DNA of 64,000 nucleotides from Paludisphaera borealis. GTDB lineage: Bacteria > Planctomycetota > Planctomycetia > Isosphaerales > Isosphaeraceae. Each line of letters opens with the position of its first letter. The stretch's first letter is position 1. The DNA lies in assembly GCF_001956985.1 (NCBI RefSeq), contig NZ_CP019082.1, forward strand, positions 3,906,001-3,970,000. The letters run 5' to 3'. Of this stretch, positions 1 through 8,426 are shown one piece after another. The position numbers and the translations under genes were made by a program. Below the pieces are notes generated by a model that saw only the letters and a list, made by a program, of their open reading frames with translations, had not been told where the DNA came from and made no database searches.

Positions 1-604
1 GAACGTAACGACGATTCGATGCAACCCGGTCGGCCTTCGCCCGGCCCATGCCGATGTGCGTCACGCGCTTCGGGGTCTTCTTTACCGCCGTCGCCGCCGC
101 GCGGGCCACGCGCTTGACCACCAGGTCGTGGAACGCGAGATTGCAGATCCGTCCGGTGCAATTGTTCTCTTCGAGCAGTCGTTCGGCGGTGAGGTCGGCG
201 ATCGGCGTATCGTGCTGGTGGACGGCCGTCACGATGACGTTCAGCGGGTCGGTGCCGACCGCCTTGGCGATCGCCTCGCGCCAGGCGTCGTAGGCGTCGT
301 TGCGGATCTCGCACCAGTCGACGACGACCACGGCCACGGGCTTGGCCAGCGAGCCGCCGCGAAGCACGAAGCCGATCGCCTCCAGCGGATCGAGGATCAA
401 CTTCACCGGCGCAATCCCGCCTCCCATGCAAGGGTGCCCGACGAGCGGCGTGACGTCGGCCGAGAACGTGAACAGCTCCCAGGGCCGGCCCGGCGCGGCG
501 GCCGTCTGGCCCTGGCCCTCAGAACGGGCGGCCCCCGGCCAGAGCGCGCCGGCCGCCAGCCCGCCCAGAAGGTTTCGCCGTGTGATCCGCGATTCGAAGG
601 GCAT
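1..604 (-). CDS. Tat-exported neutral-ceramidase-like protein (3' end off the window)
   Basis: The reading frame starts at the ATG at 604-602 and runs off the left edge without a stop, so about 200 N-terminal residues are visible. It opens with a twin-arginine leader: TRRNLL at residues 8-13, then a small hydrophobic stretch, suggesting Tat export. The mature part has the pattern DVTPLVGHPCMGG, then a VHQHDTP segment where ceramidase-like enzymes carry metal-binding histidines, and a VASNRR segment near the edge. This resembles the N-terminal domain of the neutral/alkaline non-lysosomal ceramidase-like proteins that planctomycetes carry in many copies; the substrate cannot be told. Family assignment is from motif style only. 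The gene lies downstream of the ATPase on the same strand but a repeat element separates them. Confidence 0.6.
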   Translation of the reverse strand, partial: MPFESRITRRNLLGGLAAGALWPGAARSEGQGQTAAAPGRPWELFTFSADVTPLVGHPCMGGGIAPVKLILDPLEAIGFVLRGGSLAKPVAVVVVDWCEIRNDAYDAWREAIAKAVGTDPLNVIVTAVHQHDTPIADLTAERLLEENNCTGRICNLAFHDLVVKRVARAAATAVKKTPKRVTHIGMGRAKADRVASNRRYV

Positions 605-627
605 GAATTCGCTCCTGGCAGCAATTG

Positions 628-868
628 TTGGATCGAGCAATCTCACCACGGAGGACTCGGAGAATTCGGGGGGGGGGAACAACTCAATTCCATGGAGAAT
701 CTGTTCTCAACTCCTCTCCCTCTCTGCTCCGCGTCCTCCGTGGTGAAATCTGGTTCGAGCAATCTCACCACGGAGGACTCGGAGAATTCGGGGGGGGAAC
801 AACTCAATTCCATGGAGAATCTGTTCTCAAGTCCTCTCCCTCTCTGCTCCGCGTCCTCCGTGGTGAAA
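628..868. repeat. Tandem pair of about 120-bp units, each able to fold end to end
   Basis: Two nearly identical direct copies (about 628-748 and 751-868) share an internal block that includes CAACTCAATTCCATGGAGAA. Each copy begins with TCACCACGGAGGAC and ends with the reverse complement GTCCTCCGTGGTGA, so each unit can form a stem closing a loop of roughly 80 bases. The copies differ by a G-run length change and a few substitutions. It fills the gap between the ceramidase-like gene and the ATPase and has no coding signal. It looks like a REP-like or small non-autonomous element; its function is unknown. Confidence 0.75.
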
Positions 869-900
869 GGATGAATTTCTTCGACTCTCCAGGCGAGGGA

Positions 901-2766
901 TCAACCGGGGTTCGCCGGGGGATCGTCCTGGCCCTCGGGCGCGGGCCGATCGAGATCCAGAATGGTTCGCAGCGATTCGAGGCTGGTCAAGGGCCTGGTC
1001 CGCTTCCGCCACGAATCGAACGCGGGATCGGCCTCCCGGCGCGCGCGAAAGCTCGCGAACGCGGCCATCGTCCGCCAGTCGGAGTCTTCGACCGTCAGTC
1101 GCCGGCCGCCATTGTGGACGAAGGTTTCAAGGATGCGGAAGACGCCGGTCCTGGGGTTGGCGGGGAAGGCCGTCGACCGCAAGGCAACGGCGACGGCCCC
1201 TCGGTCGCCGGCTCGGGCCGTCAGCTCGTTGATCTGGCGGGCGAGCGCGCCTCCCTGGGCCGACTTGTTGCAGACGCCCGCGAGTCGCTTGACTCCGGCG
1301 TCGTCGATCGTTACGAACCGGCCTTCGGCCTGGCAGGCGATCGCGCGGGGCGGCGACAGCTCGCGCGCGGCGTCGGCGATCGCCTCGGCGAGCACGGCCG
1401 CCAGTTCGGCCTCTTCGACCGTAGGCCCGGCCGCGTGGTCCGACCGGAAGGCGTTCCATTCGCCCTCGATCGCGTTGGCCGACCGCTCGGCGTCGACCTC
1501 GTCCCGGCGACCGCCCGAGCCCGAATCCGAGCCCGGCCCTTCAAGAGGGTAGGGGGCCATCTTCCCTTCCTCGACGCAGCGCTCGCGGTACGCCTGGCAT
1601 TCGAGCAGGACGTCGCGGGCGCGAAGGCCGGCCAGCCGCGACACGAGTGCCTCGGGGATCGGGAACGTCGGCTCGTCGGCCCGGTACGAGGCCCCGCCGA
1701 CTTCGAATAGATGGTGCAGCCGACGGCCGATCAGGGCTCGGACTTCGGCCAGGTCGCACGGGGTTTGCAGGCTCACGGGGCGCGGGTCGTTCTCGACGCG
1801 GTCCTTGATCGAGCGAGTCAGCAGCGACTTCAACTCGTCGTAGAAATTCTCCAGGCACGAGATCACGACGACGGCCGAGGGGAGCCGGCTGACGATGTCG
1901 CAGAGCACGGCCATCGCCTTGCGGAACTTCAGCGCCGCCTCGTCGAGATCGAAGACGTCTTCAAGCTGATCGACGCAGATCACCAGCGGAACCCGTTCGA
2001 GCGCCCAGATCAGCTTGCCGATCCGCTCGATCATCCAGTGCGGGGCGTCGGCGTAGGTACACGGGACGATCCCGCCCAGCAAGCGGCGGTCGTGGTCGTT
2101 GAGGTCCTCGCAACGGAGGTACTTGAGCACGCGGGCCTTGACGGCCGGGTCGCCACTCTGGAGGTAGAGCAGGGCTTGCAGCAGGTAGACGTCGACCTCG
2201 CCGAACTTCGGGTCGCGGATCAAGACGTCGGCCGCGGCGCTCACGGCGGCGTCGAGGGCCGACTGGTCGAGTTCCCCTTCGCCCAGCCGCTCGAGCGCGT
2301 CGCGGCCGGCGTCGTCGAGCGAATCGGCGAGCTTCGACGCGATCCGGGCCAGCGCCGAAGCCGTCGACCGCGGTTCGAAGTACGGCCGGTCGAGCGACTC
2401 GACGACGTTGTTGAGCACGTAGCGGCCGTACGCGCCGGTGAACGCCGTCATCTGCATATAAGCACAATATCCGCGCCCCGCGCCGTGGACCCGGCCGCGG
2501 AACGCGCGCATCAGGTGCGTCTTGCCGCTGCCCGACTCGCCCAGCAGCAGGAGCATCCGGCCGGTCGCCAGGCCCGAGGGTTCGAGCACCCGGTCGAGCG
2601 TGCGGTCGAACCAGCGCCGGACGTTCGCGTGGATCGACTCGACGTCGAACGGGTCGGCCTTCCAGACGTCGTTGCTGTAGGCGAACGCGTGGAACAGGTC
2701 CGCCAAAAGCGGCGACCGGAAGACCCGCGCCCGGGGGTCGTCCGCGGCTTCGGCGTCGGGCGTCAT
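901..2766 (-). CDS. AAA/STAND-like P-loop ATPase of a coupled two-gene unit
   Basis: A 621-residue cytoplasmic ATPase. Walker A GESGSGKT lies at residues 76-83. A strong Walker B, LVICVDQLEDVF, is near 261-272 with D266, E269 and D270. A sensor-1-like strand AVVVISC follows at about 298-304, then RSIKDRVEN, which may supply an arginine finger. A Gly/Ser/Asp-rich linker near 408-420 separates the ATPase core from a C-terminal domain containing GGRRLTVEDSDWR. The start codon overlaps the stop of the upstream gene (ATGA at 2763-2766), so the two are translationally coupled. The C-terminal domain is not one I recognise. Similar architectures occur in ORC/STAND-type ATPases and in phage-defence loci, but no effector is visible here. 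ATPase activity is well supported; the biological role is not known. Confidence 0.75.
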   Translation of the reverse strand: MTPDAEAADDPRARVFRSPLLADLFHAFAYSNDVWKADPFDVESIHANVRRWFDRTLDRVLEPSGLATGRMLLLLGESGSGKTHLMRAFRGRVHGAGRGYCAYMQMTAFTGAYGRYVLNNVVESLDRPYFEPRSTASALARIASKLADSLDDAGRDALERLGEGELDQSALDAAVSAAADVLIRDPKFGEVDVYLLQALLYLQSGDPAVKARVLKYLRCEDLNDHDRRLLGGIVPCTYADAPHWMIERIGKLIWALERVPLVICVDQLEDVFDLDEAALKFRKAMAVLCDIVSRLPSAVVVISCLENFYDELKSLLTRSIKDRVENDPRPVSLQTPCDLAEVRALIGRRLHHLFEVGGASYRADEPTFPIPEALVSRLAGLRARDVLLECQAYRERCVEEGKMAPYPLEGPGSDSGSGGRRDEVDAERSANAIEGEWNAFRSDHAAGPTVEEAELAAVLAEAIADAARELSPPRAIACQAEGRFVTIDDAGVKRLAGVCNKSAQGGALARQINELTARAGDRGAVAVALRSTAFPANPRTGVFRILETFVHNGGRRLTVEDSDWRTMAAFASFRARREADPAFDSWRKRTRPLTSLESLRTILDLDRPAPEGQDDPPANPG

Positions 2767-3809
2767 GACGGCTCGATCCGGATGAAGTGGAAGCTGGCGG
2801 TCATATAGACGACCTCCGAGAGCAGGACGTCTTCGGGGTCCATCGCCTGGACGAGATCGGCGCGGGCGAGGTTCAGGAGCCGGGCGTTGTTGGCCTCGGC
2901 CAGCCGCGCCTTAAAGGCCGGGAAGTCGCCGCCGTGGAACGCCGGGTCGGCCTGGAGGGCGCGCCAGACGTGGACGATGAACACCTTGCCTTCGCCGTAG
3001 CGGCCCGTCTTGCAGCCCCGGGCCGCCGCTTGCACCCGGCGGGCGAAGTCGTCGAGATCAAGCGCCGCGGAGGGAGCCGGCGTGGGTTGCGGCGCCGCGC
3101 CGCCGAGGCTGTCGTCGACCCAGCGGCGGACGACCTCGTCGCGGAGTTCCTTCACGGTCAGGCCGGCTCCGTCCGCCCCGGCGTTCTTGCTCAAGAGTCG
3201 GTCGAGGGCGAGCTTGGGGGCGGGCGGCCTCGGATCGTCCCCCAGGGCGCGGCGGAAGAGGGCGGCCTGGACGGTTTCGAGCGTCACCTTCTCCTTGTCG
3301 CCCATTCCCAGTTGCTTGCGCGTCCAGGCTTCCTTGGCTTGCTTCAAGGTGGGGTAGGCGCCCAGCCCGAGGGCCGACTGGCGGTTGAGCAGGACGGCGC
3401 GGAGGCCGTCGTCCTTGGCGAAGCTCGACGCCGGCGCGGGGAGGTTGAGGGCGCGGGCGGCGACCAGCGACTTCTTGACCGCCGCCCAGGTCGGCTTGGG
3501 CTTGGCGGGAAGCTCGGAGACGTTCAGAAACGCCAAGGCCGCGGGGCGGCCGGAGTCAGTCAGGGCGATCGTCGGGGCCGCCCGCTTGGTCTTCCCGGGC
3601 GATTGGACGATCAGGCCGCTTGCGCCGAGCTTGACGACGGCGCGGTCGACGACGGAGGTCAGCGCGCTCCCCGACCAGCGGCGGCCGAGCAACGGGGCCA
3701 GGTCCTTGCGGAGATCGGCCGACTTCGCCCCTTTGTCTCCGGCGACGAGGAGGCGAGCCAGGATCAACGAATCGACCGGCGCGAGCGAAGGGGGTTCAGG
3801 CGTGGACAT
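2763..3809 (-). CDS. Uncharacterised winged-helix-like partner of the ATPase
   Basis: 348 residues from the ATG at 3809; a longer frame opens at 3875, but its extra residues are Gly/Arg-rich and look untranslated. The N-terminal 100 residues (LLVAGDKGAKSADLRKDL, then a helix-rich stretch and LTDSGRPAALAFL) look like a winged-helix fold. The middle is helical. The C-terminal third is the best-preserved-looking part, with FKARLAEANNARLLNLARA and then a segment ending SFHFIRIEP. No catalytic motif, signal peptide or membrane segment is seen. The stop overlaps the ATPase start by four bases, which suggests that the two products act together, possibly as a DNA- or substrate-recognition subunit with its motor. 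I do not recognise the family; the DNA-binding idea is inference. Confidence 0.65.
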   Translation of the reverse strand: MSTPEPPSLAPVDSLILARLLVAGDKGAKSADLRKDLAPLLGRRWSGSALTSVVDRAVVKLGASGLIVQSPGKTKRAAPTIALTDSGRPAALAFLNVSELPAKPKPTWAAVKKSLVAARALNLPAPASSFAKDDGLRAVLLNRQSALGLGAYPTLKQAKEAWTRKQLGMGDKEKVTLETVQAALFRRALGDDPRPPAPKLALDRLLSKNAGADGAGLTVKELRDEVVRRWVDDSLGGAAPQPTPAPSAALDLDDFARRVQAAARGCKTGRYGEGKVFIVHVWRALQADPAFHGGDFPAFKARLAEANNARLLNLARADLVQAMDPEDVLLSEVVYMTASFHFIRIEPS

Positions 3810-4040
3810 GAGGCGGCTTCCGGGGCGAACGGCACGAGGCCCACCCCCGCCATGATCGCCCCCGCGCCCCAGCAATTCAAGCGCCCACCGCTCGAAAATC
3901 GGGGTGAAAAGGCTCGGGGTTTGCGGGGCATTGGAGGTTGCCGGCCCCTTGAGACGCGAGCGGGTTGAGGCTAACCTGCATGCGGAAGTGTTTAAGTCGA
4001 AAGCTCGGCGAACGAACTACCAAACCAAGGAGAGAGCGAC

Positions 4041-4598
4041 ATGTCGATTTCCAAAGCCGCGACCGTACTGGCCGTTTGCGGGGCGGTCGTCACCGGCCTG
4101 CTCGGATTCCGCAATGCGACGGCCCAGCACGCCGAGACCAAGGAAGCGAAGATCGAGAAGGCCGTGGCGATCCTGATCCCGACCAAGGACAGCAAGGTCA
4201 GCGGGCGGGTCACGTTCAGCCATGAAGGAGGCAAGAACACGGTCCACGCCGTGCTCCACGGCCTGACGCCCGGCGAGCACGGCTTCCACATCCACGAATA
4301 CGGCGTCTGGTCGGAAGACGGCATGGCCTCGGGCGGCCACTACAACCCGACCAGCCACAAGCACGCCGGCCTCGACGTCAAGGAGCGGCACGTCGGCGAC
4401 CTCGGCAACATCACGGCCGACGCCAAGGGCAACGCCGAGCTGGACCTCAAGGACGCCGGCTTCCTGTTCCACGGGCCGACCTCGATCATCGGCCGCGGCG
4501 TGGTCGTCCATGCGAAGGCCGACGACCTCAAGACCCAGCCCTCGGGCGACGCTGGCGGCCGGCTCGCCGTCGGCGTCATCGGCGTCGCCAAGCCCTGA
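4041..4598 (+). CDS. sodC: Cu/Zn superoxide dismutase, exported, lacking the family disulfide
   Basis: 185 residues with a hydrophobic N-terminal leader (about 1-29) ahead of a complete SodC domain; it would dismutate superoxide in the periplasm. Copper ligands are H83 and H85 (GFHIHEYG), the bridging H100 (GGHYNP) and H157 (VVVHAKADD). Zinc ligands are H100, H108, H117 and D120. The substrate-guiding arginine is R174 in GGRLAVGVIG. The two cysteines that form the conserved intrasubunit disulfide in most Cu/Zn SODs are replaced by M95 and V177, and the mature chain has no cysteine. A good ribosome-binding site (AAGGAGAG) precedes the ATG, and a strong hairpin follows the gene, suggesting a single-gene transcript. 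Identity is clear; the loss of the disulfide is seen directly. Confidence 0.93.
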   Translation: MSISKAATVLAVCGAVVTGLLGFRNATAQHAETKEAKIEKAVAILIPTKDSKVSGRVTFSHEGGKNTVHAVLHGLTPGEHGFHIHEYGVWSEDGMASGGHYNPTSHKHAGLDVKERHVGDLGNITADAKGNAELDLKDAGFLFHGPTSIIGRGVVVHAKADDLKTQPSGDAGGRLAVGVIGVAKP

Positions 4599-4625
4599 TC
4601 AAGCGGGCATTCATCCGGAACAGAA

Positions 4626-4661
4626 CGAGCCGAGGCGAGTGCGCCTCGGCTCGCTTCGTTT
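4626..4661 (+). terminator. Hairpin terminator after sodC
   Basis: A perfect 12-bp stem CGAGCCGAGGCG / CGCCTCGGCTCG with a 4-base AGTG loop, followed by CTTCGTTT, 28 bases after the sodC stop. The stem could also terminate the converging epimerase transcript, which ends at 4688. Confidence 0.75.
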
Positions 4662-4687
4662 GCGATCAATCCCCCACAGTCGTCCCG

Positions 4688-5176
4688 TCAGTCCAGGATG
4701 AACTTCGGCGGATCGGCTTCTTCGTGGCGGATCTCGTCGACCGGGTCTTTCTTGCCCCATCCGGCGTAGAGCTGGTTGGGGGCGTTGAGCACGAGTCCCG
4801 GGACGTCGCCGACGTTGCGATAGGCGTGAACGACCCCGGGCGGAATCCAGACGGCCGCCGGCTTCGATTCGCCCAGCACCTGGACGATCTTGTTGCCGTA
4901 GGTCTTGCTGTCGGGACGCGTGTCCCACAGATAGAGCTTGAAGTCGGACGGCCCGATGAACGCGAAACCGTCGGTCTGGTCGACGTGCTCGTGCGGCCCG
5001 CGCGCCACGCCCGGCAGGGTCGAGGAGATGTACGTCATCACCGGCCAGCGATCCTTGGCGAGATCGTCGTGGCGGAAGACCTCGATCAACCAACCGCGAT
5101 TGTCGCGGAAGGTCTTCAAATAGCGGATCTCGACGCCCTCGATGTCGCCGTCGACGTACGTGATCGTGTCAGACAT
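4688..5176 (-). CDS. dTDP-4-dehydrorhamnose 3,5-epimerase-like cupin protein
   Basis: 162 residues forming a RmlC-type cupin. The N-terminus has FRDNRGWLIEVFR, followed by VARGPHEHVDQTDGFAFIG, where the first His occupies the place of the RmlC catalytic histidine, then VWIPPGVVHAYRNVGD, the second cupin motif. True RmlC enzymes epimerise dTDP-4-keto-6-deoxyglucose in rhamnose synthesis; this protein has the fold, but no rml neighbours are present, so the sugar nucleotide is uncertain. It converges on sodC. The start is the only ATG that precedes the conserved N-terminus. Confidence 0.8.
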   Translation of the reverse strand: MSDTITYVDGDIEGVEIRYLKTFRDNRGWLIEVFRHDDLAKDRWPVMTYISSTLPGVARGPHEHVDQTDGFAFIGPSDFKLYLWDTRPDSKTYGNKIVQVLGESKPAAVWIPPGVVHAYRNVGDVPGLVLNAPNQLYAGWGKKDPVDEIRHEEADPPKFILD

Positions 5177-5635
5177 ACTTCATGCTCGGGCCGTCGTTCC
5201 CGACCGCCCCTCCTCGTGCCTCCCCATCTCGGCGACCCGCCCCAGCGGCGGATTCCCCCGCTTCCAATTCAGCCTCGTATTCTTTCCCCGATCCGGCTTA
5301 ACCGTCAACACCGGGACATGATTTTGCTCGCGCGGTCTGGAAATCACTTCATCATGATGACAGCAAACCACTATGATGAATAATTAGAGGGTGACGACGG
5401 TCAAATCGAGATCGGAAAGCGCGAGGAGTCTTCGATCCCCCGAGTGATGGAACGACCTCGGAGGCTCGATCCGCGCGCACATCGCCCGAAACAACACATT
5501 TCGTATTTTTTCGCCTCTCGCCTCGCGATTCCCACGTCTTCGGCACATTTTCGAATCTCCAGAATCGCGTGGCCTCCATCAAATCTCGGCGTTGAAGAGT
5601 GGGAAGGGCCGTTCTGAGTCGAAGGCAGGTGCCAA
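5177..5635. other. Intergenic stretch, AT-richer, no gene seen
   Basis: 459 bases between the divergently transcribed epimerase and glucosidase genes, so it must hold both promoters, though I cannot place them with confidence. The only structure noted is a 12-bp palindrome TCATCATGATGA at 5349-5360, with a related ATGATGAA about 15 bases downstream. Short open frames here look random. Confidence 0.5.
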
Positions 5636-8380
5636 ATGACAGCGGAACACGTCCGGCTCGAAGAGGCTCGCGAGGGGAAGGCCCTCTGGAAGCGGTGGGG
5701 GCCGTACCTCAGCGAGCGGCAGTGGGGGACCGTGCGCGAGGACTACAGCGAGGGGGGGGACGCCTGGGGCTATTTCACCCACGAGCAGGCGCGCTCGCGC
5801 GCCTATCGCTGGGGAGAGGACGGGCTGGCCGGCGTCTCCGACGACCAGCAGCGGCTCTGCTTCGCGCTGGCCCTCTGGAACGGGAAGGACCCCATTCTCA
5901 AGGAACGCCTGTTCGGCCTGACCAACAGCGAGAGCAACCACGGGGAAGACGTCAAGGAGTACTACTTCTACCTCGACAGCACCCCGACCCATTCGTACAT
6001 GAAGTACCTCTACAAGTACCCGCAGGAGCGGTTCCCCTACGCCGACCTCGTCGAAACCAGCCGCCGCCGGGACCGGAGCCAGTTCGAGTACGAGCTGCTC
6101 GATACGGGCGTGTTCGATCAGGACCGCTACTGGGACGTTTTCGTGGAGTACGCCAAGGCGTCTCCCGAAGACCTCCTGATGTTGATCAGCGTGCACAACC
6201 GAGGCCCCGACCCGGCCGTTCTGGACGTCCTGCCGACCCTCTGGTTCCGGAACGAGTGGTCCTGGCAGAGCGCCCCCGACAAGCCGAACCTCCGCCAGGT
6301 CGCCGGGAACGTCGTCCAGGCGGTCGACCGCAAGCTCGGCGAACGCCACCTCTACTGCGAAGGGGAAGCCGCACTCCTTTTCACGGAGAACGAGACGAAC
6401 ACCCAGCGCGTCTTCGGCGTCCCGAACCGAAGCCCCTTCGTCAAGGACGGCATCAACGACTCCATCGTCCACGGCGCGGAAGGGGCGGTGAACCCCGAGA
6501 AGACGGGGACGAAGGCGGCGGCCCACTACCGACTGACGGTGAGCCCCGGCGAGTGCCGGGTGATCCGGCTCCGGCTGTCCGACCGAGCCCCCGCGGCCAT
6601 CGCCCACGGCAACGGCGAGCCCGCGGGACCGTTCGGCGGTCGCTTCGACGAGATCGTCCAGGAGCGTCGCGACGAGGCCGACGCGTTCTACGTCGAGGTC
6701 ATTCCTCGCTCCCTGGACGCCGACGCGGCGAACGTGATGCGTCAGGCCCTCGCGGGGATGCTCTGGTCCAAGCAGTACTACTTCTACGACGTCGACAAAT
6801 GGCTGGAGGAGCGGGGCTCCGACCCCTTCAAGCCGACGCGCAAGCTGGCGCCTCGCAACGACCAGTGGCACCACATGTACAACGGCGACGTGATCTCCAT
6901 GCCGGACAAGTGGGAGTACCCCTGGTACGCCGCCTGGGATCTCGCCTTCCACGTCCTCGCCCTGACGCTCGTCGATTCGGACTTCGGCAAGCAGCAACTG
7001 AAACTGATGCTGCGCGAGCGGTACATGCACCCGAACGGCCAGATCCCGGCCTACGAGTGGAATTTCGGCGACGTCAACCCGCCGGTGCACGCCTGGTCCA
7101 CCATCTTCACCTACCGCCTCGAGGCGGCGGCCAAGGGGGAGGGGGACAAGGAGTGGCTCAAGAGCTGCTTCCAGAAACTGCTGCTGAACTTCACCTGGTG
7201 GGTCAACCGCAAGGACCGTACGGGGCGGAACGTATTCGAGGGGGGCTTCCTGGGCCTCGACAACATCGGGGTCTTCGACCGCAACGCCCCCTTGCCGACC
7301 GGCGGGTGCCTGGAACAGGCCGACGGCACCGCATGGATGGCCCTGTACTGCCAGAACATGCTCGAAATCGCCGAGGAACTGGCGATGACCGATCCGGACT
7401 ATGGAGAAATGGCGATCAAGTTCGTCGAGCATTTCCTGTGGATCGCGTCGTCGATGGCGCATCTGGGCCAGGACACGGGGATGTGGGATGAGGAGGACGG
7501 CTTCTTCTACGACGTCCTCCGACTCCCCGACGGCACGGCGCAGCGACTCAAGGTCCGATCCATGGTCGGCTTGCTCCCCCTTTGCGCGACCACGGTGTTT
7601 GAAGGGGAGTTCGTGGCGAAGTATCCGGAACTTGTGGAGCGGTTTCAACGGTTCCTCGACGCCCGTCCCGAACTCTACGCCGCGATCCACAACCCGCTCA
7701 CGCTCGGCGTCGCGGGCCGCCGGCTCGGCTCGATCCTGGACGAGACCAAGCTGCGGCGCGTTCTGTCGAAGATGCTCGACGAGAACGAGTTCCTCAGCCC
7801 GTACGGCCTCCGCTCCCTGTCGCGCTACCACGCCGACCACCCCTACGTCATCCAGGCGGAAGGCCAGGAATACCGGGTGGCCTACCTTCCCGCGGAGTCC
7901 GACACCGGCATGTTCGGCGGCAACTCGAATTGGCGAGGGCCGATCTGGATGCCGGTCAACGCCCTGATCATCCGGGCGCTGCTGCACTATTACCTCTACT
8001 ACGGCGACGAATTCACCGTGGAATGCCCCACCGGGTCCGGTCGCCAGATGACTCTCTATCAGGTGGCCGAGGAGATCGCGCGCCGACTGTCCGGACTCTT
8101 CTTGAGAGGCCCGGACGGCCGGCGTCCAGTCTACGGCGGCGCCCGGAAGTTCCAGGAGGACCCGCACTGGCGCGATTACCTCCAGTTCTACGAGTACTTC
8201 CACGGCGACGACGGGGCCGGGCTCGGCGCCAGCCACCAGACGGGCTGGACGGGGGTGATCGCGCGCATCATGCACGTGTTCGCGACCCTCACGCCCGAGC
8301 GGGTCCTGGAAGCCGGCAAGAAGTCGTATTTCGAGACGGCCGACCGAATGGTTGCCTATCCTTCTCCCGTCGGTCGATAA
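5636..8380 (+). CDS. GH63-type glucosidase (mannosylglycerate/oligosaccharide glucosidase-like)
   Basis: 914 residues, no signal peptide, the usual length for the bacterial GH63 glucosidase family. The N-terminus (RWGPYLSERQWGTVREDYS, GDAWGYFTHEQARSRAYRW) and the central (alpha/alpha)6-barrel segments are typical. The conserved acidic active-site loop is in YEWNFGDVNPPVHAW, and a second in WRGPIWMPVN near the C-terminus. Such enzymes release glucose from alpha-linked oligosaccharides or glycerate glycosides in the cytoplasm. The downstream transporter starts 46 bases after the stop and may be cotranscribed; a truncated GH13 gene lies beyond it, suggesting a remnant sugar locus. The precise substrate cannot be inferred. 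Confidence 0.88.
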   Translation: MTAEHVRLEEAREGKALWKRWGPYLSERQWGTVREDYSEGGDAWGYFTHEQARSRAYRWGEDGLAGVSDDQQRLCFALALWNGKDPILKERLFGLTNSESNHGEDVKEYYFYLDSTPTHSYMKYLYKYPQERFPYADLVETSRRRDRSQFEYELLDTGVFDQDRYWDVFVEYAKASPEDLLMLISVHNRGPDPAVLDVLPTLWFRNEWSWQSAPDKPNLRQVAGNVVQAVDRKLGERHLYCEGEAALLFTENETNTQRVFGVPNRSPFVKDGINDSIVHGAEGAVNPEKTGTKAAAHYRLTVSPGECRVIRLRLSDRAPAAIAHGNGEPAGPFGGRFDEIVQERRDEADAFYVEVIPRSLDADAANVMRQALAGMLWSKQYYFYDVDKWLEERGSDPFKPTRKLAPRNDQWHHMYNGDVISMPDKWEYPWYAAWDLAFHVLALTLVDSDFGKQQLKLMLRERYMHPNGQIPAYEWNFGDVNPPVHAWSTIFTYRLEAAAKGEGDKEWLKSCFQKLLLNFTWWVNRKDRTGRNVFEGGFLGLDNIGVFDRNAPLPTGGCLEQADGTAWMALYCQNMLEIAEELAMTDPDYGEMAIKFVEHFLWIASSMAHLGQDTGMWDEEDGFFYDVLRLPDGTAQRLKVRSMVGLLPLCATTVFEGEFVAKYPELVERFQRFLDARPELYAAIHNPLTLGVAGRRLGSILDETKLRRVLSKMLDENEFLSPYGLRSLSRYHADHPYVIQAEGQEYRVAYLPAESDTGMFGGNSNWRGPIWMPVNALIIRALLHYYLYYGDEFTVECPTGSGRQMTLYQVAEEIARRLSGLFLRGPDGRRPVYGGARKFQEDPHWRDYLQFYEYFHGDDGAGLGASHQTGWTGVIARIMHVFATLTPERVLEAGKKSYFETADRMVAYPSPVGR

Positions 8381-8426
8381 CGTTCACTCCTTCGAGTCAG
8401 CGACCCGGACGCAAGGCGGCGCGGCC

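Noticed and set aside
48-874. Long plus-strand frames at the left edge
   Set aside because: They overlap the ceramidase-like gene in antisense and run through the tandem repeat.
5579-8275. An 898-codon frame antisense to the glucosidase
   Set aside because: The glucosidase frame has clear family motifs; the antisense frame does not.
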